Under the pieces are notes generated by a model. The model saw only the letters and a program-made list of their open reading frames with translations, was not told the origin of the DNA and searched no databases. From SHLQ01 sp964562985 (lineage in GTDB: Bacteria > Actinomycetota > Acidimicrobiia > Acidimicrobiales > SHLQ01): a stretch of 64,000 nucleotides of DNA. The position numbers and the translations under genes were made by a program. The first letter of the stretch is position 1, and the number at the start of each line of letters is the position of its first letter. The stretch lies in NCBI GenBank assembly GCA_964562985.1, contig CAZLWE010000005.1, forward strand, positions 1 through 64,000, read 5' to 3'. Positions 34,334 to 41,396 of this stretch are shown piece after piece.

Positions 34334-34945
34334 CTAGAACAAGGGTTTCTTGCGGGCGCCTTTGCGGGGGAGAGACGGGAGTTCTCGCTCCGTTCGTTGA
34401 AATCGTAGGTACCGGCCCGCATCTGTCGTCCACTCATGATCTCGGGCTAGTCCTGTTGTTTCTTCAACTTCGGTCATTGGCCAGCGAGCATCCATGTCCC
34501 CATCAAACGGTTCGCTGGTTATGAGTCCCCCTCCAGGGCGAAGGAATCCTGACGCGCATTCTGCGGTGTCCGCTGGTGGGCCAAATGACCGCGCTGTTAC
34601 CCAATCCGCCGACCCTCGAAGCGTCGAACGGGCTGCCACTATCGCGTCGCCGGTGTACACCTCGACTCGGTCGCTCAGTGCAAGCCGTCGAATCGCCCGA
34701 CGGAGCAAGTCCGTCCGTCCTTCTCGTCGTTCAATGAGGGTCCATTGCGTGTCTGGGCACGCGTCGGCAAGGATGAGCCCGGGGATCCCTACTCCGGTAC
34801 CGAGATCGACGCAGTAGCCCTGTAGCGATTCACCCTGGGCCAAAAATGCAATGAACCCCATGGCATGTCGGCCATGGGGTTCACTTTCGCCGCCGATCTG
34901 TCCTGCTCGAATACCTTCTTGCAGAATTTCATCGACGGGCCGCAT
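34334..34945 (-). CDS. rsmG: 16S rRNA (guanine-527-N7) methyltransferase RsmG
   Basis: RsmG methylates G527 of 16S rRNA; its loss gives low-level streptomycin resistance in many bacteria. The 203-residue protein has motif I CVDLGTGVGIPGLILADACP, an acidic LIERREGRTDLLRRA motif II, and a TARSFGPP segment, which is the family TARA-like element. The C-terminal end is basic. A perfect 13-base-pair hairpin lies in its 5' coding part (34852-34883). Together with parA, parB and the jag-yidC genes it makes the usual origin block. Confidence 0.94.
   Translation of the reverse strand: MRPVDEILQEGIRAGQIGGESEPHGRHAMGFIAFLAQGESLQGYCVDLGTGVGIPGLILADACPDTQWTLIERREGRTDLLRRAIRRLALSDRVEVYTGDAIVAARSTLRGSADWVTARSFGPPADTAECASGFLRPGGGLITSEPFDGDMDARWPMTEVEETTGLARDHEWTTDAGRYLRFQRTERELPSLPRKGARKKPLF
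34852..34883. other. Perfect 13-bp hairpin within rsmG coding sequence
   Basis: The arms are 34852-34864 and 34871-34883, exactly complementary, with a six-base loop. The centre codes for HGRHAMGF near residue 25 of RsmG. No U-run follows on either strand. A perfect stem of this length inside a gene is unusual and is listed because it may act in mRNA structure. Confidence 0.7.
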
Positions 34946-34954
34946 ATCGTGAGT

Positions 34955-35956
34955 CTAGGAGACCGGGCGGATCACCACCCGGCGACGAGGCTCTTGTCCC
35001 TCGGACCCAGTCTCGACTCCGTCAACCTCAGAAATAGCATCATGAACGACCTTGCGGTCGGCAGCGCTCATCGGCTCAAGGAGCTTCTCATTACCCGACT
35101 CTGCCACTTCGGTTGCAAGCTTCTGCGCAAACTCTCCCAGAGCCGCTGTCCGTCGCATGCGGTAGCCAGCAACATCAACGCGCAGTCGATCGGTCTTGGC
35201 TCCTTCAGCATTTCGCTGCACCACCGTGCGAGTGAGCTCCTGAAGTGCGCTGAGCGTGTTGCCCTTCGGTCCGACAAGGAGACCAAGCTCTTCACCGCTG
35301 ACGGCGAGCTCGATCGCCCCATCATCGGCCTCTTCTTCGACCAGGGCAACCGAACCGGTCATCCCGAAGGAAGTCAGCACGCCCTCCAGGAAACCATAGG
35401 CAACCTCTTCTTGTTCTTCTCTAGTTACTGTTGCTTCCATTGTTTCCTTCTTCCCCGAAACCTTCTCGCTGCCCACAGTAGCTGCCGCTGCTGTGTTGCC
35501 TGAGCCCTTTTGTCCATCGCCGTCATTACGATGACCGCCTTGCTTGTTGGCTTGCTTGTTCTTGTTTTGATTCGACGACTTTGAGCCGTTTCCATTGCCG
35601 GCTTTCGAACGGTTGTTCTCATTCGACTTCGACTTCGCGCCACCGTTGTTGTTCGATGACTTACCCGAGTTTCTATTGTTGCCACCGTTGTTGCCGCCGC
35701 CTTGGCTCTTGCCGTTGCGATTGCGGTTGCGGTTGCGGTTTCCCCCATTTCGGGAGCGTCGTTCATCTTTCGCGGCAGGCTGGCGAGGTCGAACACGTGC
35801 GCGAACCTTCGCCTCAACCTTTACACGGCCAAAGAGACCCTTTTGCACATCATTGACAACATCGAATTCAGCCTCATCGGCCACAATTCCAAGCTGATCG
35901 AGTGCATTGCTCTTCGCCTCATCGAGCGTGGTGCCTGATGTGGTGATCCAATCCAT
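34955..35956 (-). CDS. jag: Jag/KhpB-type RNA-binding protein with long disordered linker
   Basis: Jag (KhpB) binds RNA and is often co-operonic with yidC. Residues 1 to about 50 are the Jag N-terminal domain (WITTSGTTLDEAKSNALDQL, ending in GLFGRVKVEAKV). A linker of about 120 residues rich in Asn, Gly, Ser and Lys follows. The C-terminal half has a KH domain (LVGPKGNTLSALQELTRTVV) and an R3H domain (MSAADRKVVHDAISEVDGVET and RRVVIRPV at the end). The linker is much longer than usual. The gene follows yidC by three bases and precedes rsmG by nine, so they form one transcript. Confidence 0.93.
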   Translation of the reverse strand: MDWITTSGTTLDEAKSNALDQLGIVADEAEFDVVNDVQKGLFGRVKVEAKVRARVRPRQPAAKDERRSRNGGNRNRNRNRNGKSQGGGNNGGNNRNSGKSSNNNGGAKSKSNENNRSKAGNGNGSKSSNQNKNKQANKQGGHRNDGDGQKGSGNTAAAATVGSEKVSGKKETMEATVTREEQEEVAYGFLEGVLTSFGMTGSVALVEEEADDGAIELAVSGEELGLLVGPKGNTLSALQELTRTVVQRNAEGAKTDRLRVDVAGYRMRRTAALGEFAQKLATEVAESGNEKLLEPMSAADRKVVHDAISEVDGVETGSEGQEPRRRVVIRPVS

Positions 35957-35959
35957 TGA

Positions 35960-37126
35960 TTACCTCTTCTTTTTCTTGCGCGCCTTGGGCTCAACATGTG
36001 TCCGAGCACTAGCGCTTCGACCGCTGGCATTTCGACCTGGAGCAGAACTCCTCGCCTTTACCGCAGTCTTTGATTTTGACGAATTCTTGGCACCGCCGCC
36101 CTTGCCGCCGCCGTTTTTGGGCTTCTTTCCACCGCCGTTGTTCTTGCCACCCTTATTCGAGTTCTTTCCACCGCCGTTGTTGCCGCCGCCCTTGGGCCCC
36201 TTCTTGCCACTACCACCCTTGTTCGAACCGCCATCACCGTCTTGAGGGCCCCTCTTTCCAGACGCTTCACGGTTCTTACGGACCTGCGCTCCCAAGGAAT
36301 CTTCACCGGAATAGAACTGACGAGTGATGTAGTACTGCTGAGCGATTCGGTAGATGTTGGAGACCAGGAAGTAGAACACGATTGCGGCCGGCAACGTGAA
36401 GGAGAAGACGGGGAGGAAGAAGGGAATGATCTTCATCACCATTTCCTGGGTGGGGTTGATTGGCGCTCCGGTTTGGCGACGACGAATCATCTGATGCTGC
36501 AGCCAGCCACTGACGCCCACCACCAGCACCAAAATCAAGTAGGGGAGGGCGTCGGAGATACCTTGACCACTAAGCACTTCGCTAGCGGAGCGTGAGATAT
36601 CGAATCCGAGAGCCTCCATGCGATTCGAGCTCGACAAGTCCGTAAACAGTTGGCTATCTCGGTCCACAAATGCGGGATTGAACTGGTTTAGCTCCGCATT
36701 TTCAAAGGTCCCAAGTTCCGTGTCACTGGTGACGTTTCCGGCGGTCGCGCCGATCTGAAAGCCAATGTTGGTTGCTCGGCGAGTCAACCCAAGAATGACG
36801 CGATACAGCACCAAGAAGATCGGTATCTGGAACAACAGGGGCAAACAGCCACCAACGGGGTTGATGTTGTTCTCTTGATAGAACTCCATCAACTCTTTGT
36901 TCATGGCCTCCTTGTCGTCGCCCTTGCCTCCCTTGTGTTTGTCCTGGATCGCCTTAAGTTCGGGCTGCAACAGTGACATCTGCAGTTGCGAGCGCGTTCC
37001 CTTCAGCGTCAGTGGTGTAGAGATCACCAATACGACGAGCGTCAACAAGACGATCGCCACGACATAGGAGTTGATGCCGTTGAGGTCGTAGAAGAAGGAT
37101 AGAAGATCCGCGAGGAGATCGAACAT
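35960..37126 (-). CDS. yidC: Membrane protein insertase YidC
   Basis: YidC inserts and folds membrane proteins, alone or with SecYEG. The 388-residue protein has the conserved five-helix core without a large periplasmic domain: FFYDLNGINSYVVAIVLLTL, LTLKGTRSQLQMSLLQPELK, IQDKHKGGKGDDKEAM (the cytosolic hairpin), NPVGGCLPLLFQIPIFLVLY, and two helices after the ISDALPYLILVLVVG region. A C-terminal tail of about 110 residues is rich in Lys, Gly and Asn, similar in composition to the Jag linker and probably able to bind ribosomes or RNA. It overlaps yidD by one base. Confidence 0.95.
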   Translation of the reverse strand: MFDLLADLLSFFYDLNGINSYVVAIVLLTLVVLVISTPLTLKGTRSQLQMSLLQPELKAIQDKHKGGKGDDKEAMNKELMEFYQENNINPVGGCLPLLFQIPIFLVLYRVILGLTRRATNIGFQIGATAGNVTSDTELGTFENAELNQFNPAFVDRDSQLFTDLSSSNRMEALGFDISRSASEVLSGQGISDALPYLILVLVVGVSGWLQHQMIRRRQTGAPINPTQEMVMKIIPFFLPVFSFTLPAAIVFYFLVSNIYRIAQQYYITRQFYSGEDSLGAQVRKNREASGKRGPQDGDGGSNKGGSGKKGPKGGGNNGGGKNSNKGGKNNGGGKKPKNGGGKGGGAKNSSKSKTAVKARSSAPGRNASGRSASARTHVEPKARKKKKR

Positions 37127-37347
37127 CAGTTCGCCTTTCGAACAGGTACGGGGTCATATCCATGACCGCCCCAGGGGTGGCACCGACAAATTCGTTTGAC
37201 GCCGAGCCACGTCCCACGGCACAAGCCATGGTCGGCAATCGCTTCGTCGGTGTAGAGCGAGCACGACGGCGTGTATCGACACGTGGGCGGTCGAGTGACC
37301 GACCACGATCGGTACAACGCAATAAGCCGTCGCGCGATGATGGTCAT
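37126..37347 (-). CDS. yidD: Membrane protein insertion efficiency factor YidD
   Basis: A small accessory factor of YidC. The family pattern is complete: CRYTPSCSLYTDEAI, GVKRICRCHPWGGHGYDPVP. I start at the Met of MTIIARRLIALYR (73 residues) because it falls just after the rnpA stop; a Met nine residues upstream is also possible and would overlap rnpA. Its last base overlaps the yidC start, so translation is coupled. Confidence 0.94.
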   Translation of the reverse strand: MTIIARRLIALYRSWSVTRPPTCRYTPSCSLYTDEAIADHGLCRGTWLGVKRICRCHPWGGHGYDPVPVRKAN

Positions 37348-37348
37348 C

Positions 37349-37693
37349 TCAGCCGGTTTCCATTGATTTATCAATGTTTTTCATGGTCTCAACGAGTTGA
37401 TCACGCAATTCGGCATAGCTTCGCCGAACGGCACTTGGATATACGACAATCATTGCTGATTCAATGCGGGTTGAGCGGTCACCCACTATCTCGCTCAGCG
37501 CAGCTCGCAGGCGGCGCCGAAGACGATTGCGTACGACCGCGTTACCGACCTTGCGTGAAATCGAGAACGCCACTTGAGGCGAATCTGTTCCGGATCCGGT
37601 CAGATATCGAATCCGCAGATCTCGAGACTTCACGCTGTCCCCATCAGCAAACAGTGTTGCGATGGTTCCGCGATCGGTAATGCCCGAGATCAA
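37349..37693 (-). CDS. rnpA: Ribonuclease P protein component
   Basis: RnpA is the protein part of RNase P, which trims the 5' end of tRNA. The 114-residue protein has the RNA-binding core VAFSISRKVGNAVVRNRLRR, as in the family. It begins with TTG in a TTGA overlap with the rpmH stop codon, an unusual start that is strongly suggested by the lack of alternatives and by the tight coupling to rpmH. The RNA partner (rnpB) is not in this window. Confidence 0.92.
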   Translation of the reverse strand: MISGITDRGTIATLFADGDSVKSRDLRIRYLTGSGTDSPQVAFSISRKVGNAVVRNRLRRRLRAALSEIVGDRSTRIESAMIVVYPSAVRRSYAELRDQLVETMKNIDKSMETG

Positions 37694-37824
37694 GCAGCCA
37701 GCTTGTGCCGACCCTTGCGGCGCCGGTTTTTGATGATCTCACGACCCGCACGGGTGGACATCCGTGACCGAAAACCATGCTTTTTCGCCCGTTTGCGGAC
37801 ATTTGGCTGATACGTACGCTTCAT
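37690..37824 (-). CDS. rpmH: 50S ribosomal protein L34
   Basis: The classic first gene of the origin-side operon. It is 44 residues (MKRTYQPNVRKRAKKHGFRS, then MSTRAGREIIKNRRRKGRHK) starting at the Met of MKRTYQPN; a longer upstream reading is not family-like. The promoter should lie in the 342-base region between rpmH and dnaA (37825-38166). That region has no gene and contains DnaA-box-like 9-mers near its dnaA side. Confidence 0.97.
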   Translation of the reverse strand: MKRTYQPNVRKRAKKHGFRSRMSTRAGREIIKNRRRKGRHKLAA

Positions 37825-38072
37825 AACAATCTCCGTACTGGTGGGCGTTAGGCGATGCATACACGCTCGTACCACCGAGGTTGAGCATGTTGTCGAAGTG
37901 GGGACGCACCCGCAGCCAACGCGAAAGAAGAACTTGGCAATACTAGCCCAAACAGCGGCGATTTCAACAGGTCACCCTGTGGTAGGCGCGCGATTCGACA
38001 ACGAGGAAAGATTCGCGCGAATGTCGCGAGCCTCAATAGCGAGAACGCGCGAAATTCCAACAGTTTTGGATG

Positions 38073-38162
38073 TTTTCCACACCCAGTTGGCGTTGACCGC
38101 AAAGCCGCGCGAGGGTTGCAAGATCCGTTGCTTTCCACACCTGTGGAGAGTGCTGTGGAAAG
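38073..38162. promoter_or_regulatory. DnaA-box-like sites upstream of dnaA
   Basis: Four 9-mers resemble DnaA boxes: 38073-38081 (TTTTCCACA), 38131-38139 (CTTTCCACA), 38142-38150 (minus strand, CTCTCCACA) and 38154-38162 (minus strand, CTTTCCACA). Only the first matches TTATCCACA at eight of nine; the others match seven. The last two are next to the dnaA start. They fit autoregulation of dnaA or part of oriC. Confidence 0.5.
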
Positions 38163-38166
38163 AGGG

Positions 38167-39603
38167 ATGACATCTGACATGCGTGACGCGGTCAAACTCT
38201 GGGAGAGTTGCTCAGCGCTTATTCGCGCACAAGTGTCCGATGCGGTGTGGAATACGACGTTTCATAACATTGAAGCGATCGATCTGACCACCGACGAAAT
38301 CACGGTTGTCGTTCCGTCTCAAATCATCAAAGAACGCATAGAAGCCAGATATTTGGCCATTGTGCGAGACGCGATCACCGAAACCCACCGAGGGCCCCTC
38401 GATATGTCGCTGCAAGTTCGTGCAGACGACACGATTGGACTCGATGAGCAAACGCTTCTCGGCCTGGACTCCACCGTCTTGGATCTCACCGAAGACGATC
38501 CTCGCCTAGATGTGCAGCTACCGGACGTCTCCACGGTCGAAGCCCGCCCTGAGCCCGTCGGTGAACTTCCAGGTCGTCCACCTGTTGGCGGAGACCAGTA
38601 CACCTTTGACGCGTTCGTTACCGGTACCGGTAACCGGTTCGCCCACGCCGCGGCCTTGTCTGTTGCCGAAACGCCCGCCAAGTCCTATAACCCGCTCTTC
38701 ATCTATGGAGACGCCGGCCTCGGCAAGACCCACTTGCTCCGAGCTATCGAGAACTACGTCCATACGCACTACCCCCACTTCACCGTGCGATACGTATCAA
38801 CCGAGACGTTCCTCAACGAATTCGTCGACGCTATTCGACAGAACACCACTATCCAGTTCAAACGCCGCTACCGAGAAATCGATGTACTTCTCGTCGACGA
38901 CATCCAATTCGTTGAAGGTAAAGAAGGTCTCCAAGAAGAGTTCTTCCATACCTTCAACACGTTGCATCAGGCCAACCGTCAGATCGTCTTGACCTGTGAC
39001 CGGCCGCCCGATTCGATTCCCACTCTGGAAGATCGGCTGCGGAGTCGTTTCAAGATGGGGCTCATCACCGATATCCAGCCCCCTGACGTAGAGACCCGTC
39101 TCGCGATTCTTCACAAGAAGGCTGAAAACGCGAAAGTCGACATTCCCCACGACGTGCTGATGTTCATCGCTGAGCGTGTGACCGACAACATTCGAGAACT
39201 CGAGGGCGCGCTTACCCGCGTGACCGCATTTTCCAATCTCACTGGGGAACCACTGACAATCGATATGTGCCAACGAGTACTCAGTGATCTACTCACGGCC
39301 AAACAACCCCGTCAGATCACCGCCGAGATGATCCTCACCGAAACCGCTGACATGTTTGGTTTCACCATCGATGAGATAACAGGAGCATCACGACGTCGGC
39401 CTCTCGTGACCGCACGACAGGTCGCCATGTATGTCTGCCGTGAAGCCACCGAGCTTTCCTATCCGGCCATCGCCCGTGAATTTGGTGGTCGAGATCACAC
39501 GACGGTCATCCATGCGGTCGACAAGATCACCAATCTGATGGCGGAACGTCGCCAGATCTACGACCAAGTCACTGAGCTAAACGCACGGCTCCGATCGAAC
39601 TAG
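38167..39603 (+). CDS. dnaA: Chromosomal replication initiator DnaA
   Basis: DnaA binds oriC and opens it. I start at the ATG of MTSDMRDAVKLWESC (478 residues), preceded by GGAAAGAGGG; a second ATG 12 bases later is possible. Domain I is residues 1 to about 80; domain II is short. Domain III has the Walker A GDAGLGKTHLL, Walker B VLLVDDIQF and the sensor region around DRPPDSIPTLEDRLRSRF. Domain IV carries the DnaA-box helix GGRDHTTVIHAVDKI near the C terminus. dnaN follows after a probable oriC. Confidence 0.98.
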   Translation: MTSDMRDAVKLWESCSALIRAQVSDAVWNTTFHNIEAIDLTTDEITVVVPSQIIKERIEARYLAIVRDAITETHRGPLDMSLQVRADDTIGLDEQTLLGLDSTVLDLTEDDPRLDVQLPDVSTVEARPEPVGELPGRPPVGGDQYTFDAFVTGTGNRFAHAAALSVAETPAKSYNPLFIYGDAGLGKTHLLRAIENYVHTHYPHFTVRYVSTETFLNEFVDAIRQNTTIQFKRRYREIDVLLVDDIQFVEGKEGLQEEFFHTFNTLHQANRQIVLTCDRPPDSIPTLEDRLRSRFKMGLITDIQPPDVETRLAILHKKAENAKVDIPHDVLMFIAERVTDNIRELEGALTRVTAFSNLTGEPLTIDMCQRVLSDLLTAKQPRQITAEMILTETADMFGFTIDEITGASRRRPLVTARQVAMYVCREATELSYPAIAREFGGRDHTTVIHAVDKITNLMAERRQIYDQVTELNARLRSN

Positions 39604-39886
39604 CGCGACTGTTCGCGCGGAAAGTGTTCACAGGCAGTGGAAAACATGGGGATAACTTCACTATCGCCTGGTCACAAGCATGTGTGCAGCCAACGTCAAA
39701 CTGTGGAGCTCGCGCAAGTCATCCACCGCGCGGATGTTCGATCGACTCTTTTCTGTGGACTCGGTGGACAAACACTGAACGCGAAATCGTTCATTTTCCA
39801 GTCAAAAACGACTATCGTCCACAATCCACACGCCTATTGCTTCCTACTACCGAATCCAATCCAACTCGATGGAGAAATGTGGACCG
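39604..39886. other. oriC: Probable oriC between dnaA and dnaN
   Basis: This 283-base gap between dnaA and dnaN has DnaA-box-like 9-mers at 39647-39655 (minus TTATCCCCA), 39763-39771 (minus TTGTCCACC) and 39815-39823 (TCGTCCACA), each eight of nine to TT(A/G)TCCACA, plus weaker ones at 39636-39644, 39754-39762 and 39822-39830. An A/T-richer stretch (about 39781-39816) could be the unwinding element. Gene direction and the dnaA-dnaN position agree with oriC, but no box here is a perfect match. Confidence 0.7.
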
Positions 39887-40978
39887 ATGAAATTCCGATG
39901 TGAACGTGATGTTCTCCTCGATGCACTAAGCACTGCAGGACGAGCTGTTGGTGGTCGCGCAGGCAACGTTGCGCTGAGCGGACTACATCTCGAGCTCGCA
40001 GGTGATGAGCTACGAGTAACTGGATCTGATCTCGACATGACTATCGCCCAATCGGTCGTAGTGGCAGGAGATACCGACGGCATTGTTGTGGCTCCATCAA
40101 AGCTGCTCGCCGATATTGTGCGGGCCCTCGGGCCAGGCGCCGTCGATGTGATTGTTGATGGCGAAGAGATTCAAATCACTGCAGGTCGATCAGAGTTCTC
40201 TATGCGGACGATTCCTGCCGATGATTTCCCTCGGGTCGGATCACCAGAGGGTGACGAGGTTACATTGAGCGCTGCGGCACTTTCCGATGCGCTAACCCAA
40301 GTAGTGAAGGCTGCATCGGGAGATGACTCTCGTCCAATCCTCACCGGCGTTCTGCTCGCTGCAGAAGGTGAAGGTCTCCGGTTGGTTTCGACCGACTCGT
40401 ATCGGTTGGCCGTTCGTGATTTGCCGGGTACGACGGTGCTCGATAGTGACCAGTCGGTTCTTGTTCCATCGCGAGCATTGGCCGAACTAAATCGAGTGTT
40501 TGGTGAGAACGACGAGGTATCGCTGCGCCTTGGTGAACGTGATGCGAGCTTTGAGGTCGGCGGCACCCAAGTAGTGACCAGGTTGATTGAAGGCGAGTTC
40601 CCGAATTATCGCGGCTTGATTCCCGAGAGTTATCCCAACGAGCTCACCGTAAATCGAGCGGAGCTCCTCGAAGCGGTTCGGCGTGTACGACTCATGGCTC
40701 AAGAAGCCACCCCAATTCGTCTGAGCATGCGTGCTGATGCCTTGGAGCTCGTTGCTGTTACCCAAGACGTTGGCCAGGCCCAAGAAGTGCTCGACGCGAG
40801 CTACACGGGTGAAGAGTTGACGGTTGCCTTTAACCCGGACTACCTGATCGATGGTATCGAGGTCACTCGAGGTGAAGAGGTAGCGCTACAAACCGTGGAC
40901 CCGTTGAAGCCAGCCGTGATGCGCGGGGCCGATTCTGAGGACTTCTTGTACCTACTGATGCCCGTTCGCGTTTCGTAG
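39887..40978 (+). CDS. dnaN: DNA polymerase III beta clamp
   Basis: DnaN forms the sliding clamp for DNA polymerase. The 363-residue protein starts MKFRCERDVLLDALSTAGRA; an ATG six codons upstream is less likely given the family. Three repeated domains of about 120 residues are expected; typical segments are LSGLHLELAGDELRVTGSDL, RPILTGVLLAAEG, and NPDYLIDGIEV with the hydrophobic partner-binding end YLLMPVRV. It ends with no gap before the stop of the next gene on the other strand. Confidence 0.98.
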   Translation: MKFRCERDVLLDALSTAGRAVGGRAGNVALSGLHLELAGDELRVTGSDLDMTIAQSVVVAGDTDGIVVAPSKLLADIVRALGPGAVDVIVDGEEIQITAGRSEFSMRTIPADDFPRVGSPEGDEVTLSAAALSDALTQVVKAASGDDSRPILTGVLLAAEGEGLRLVSTDSYRLAVRDLPGTTVLDSDQSVLVPSRALAELNRVFGENDEVSLRLGERDASFEVGGTQVVTRLIEGEFPNYRGLIPESYPNELTVNRAELLEAVRRVRLMAQEATPIRLSMRADALELVAVTQDVGQAQEVLDASYTGEELTVAFNPDYLIDGIEVTRGEEVALQTVDPLKPAVMRGADSEDFLYLLMPVRVS

Positions 40979-41284
40979 TTACGTCTCGAAGCGGGCTGCC
41001 GCGGCATCAATCGCCATAGCGAGAGCAAGATCCAGCTGCGTGATCCCTGAAGGATCATGGGTGAGGAGATCGATGACCACTCGGTTGTACACGTTGGACC
41101 ATTCGGGATGGTGGTCAATTCGCTCTGCAACCATCGCAACCTCGGTCATGCATGCGAAGGCGGAGACAAAATCTTTGAACGACACCTCACGGTGTAATTT
41201 TCCCGAGACCACATCCCAATCCGAGTGCAACTCGGCCATTGCCTCAACGATCTCGTCCATTGGAAGTACGGCAGGTCGTGACAT
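40979..41284 (-). CDS. 4a-hydroxytetrahydrobiopterin dehydratase (PCD/DCoH family)
   Basis: A 101-residue protein starting at MSRPAVLPMDEI. Its core IDHHPEWSNVYNRVVIDL, followed by THDPSGITQLDLALA, is the pterin-dehydratase active region with the two neighbouring His residues. The enzyme recycles pterin cofactors. It is convergent with dnaN and the two stop codons are adjacent with no base between them. The recF-gyrB-gyrA genes often found after dnaN are not here. Confidence 0.88.
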   Translation of the reverse strand: MSRPAVLPMDEIVEAMAELHSDWDVVSGKLHREVSFKDFVSAFACMTEVAMVAERIDHHPEWSNVYNRVVIDLLTHDPSGITQLDLALAMAIDAAAARFET

Positions 41285-41344
41285 GCACACGAGCATGGCA
41301 TATTCGACCGGCGATGGATCGCAGTAAGGCCGAAAACGGGCGAA

Positions 41345-41370
41345 GCCCCGCCCCCTTACGGGAGCGGGGC
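41345..41370 (-). terminator. Hairpin after the RTX protein gene
   Basis: A GC-rich stem of about 11 base pairs with one mismatch (arms 41345-41355 and 41360-41370, four-base loop) lies 27 bases past the RTX gene stop. A modest CGTTTTC follows on the minus strand. Confidence 0.6.
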
Positions 41371-41396
41371 GTTCGGTGCCCAGTTGAACTAGTTGG

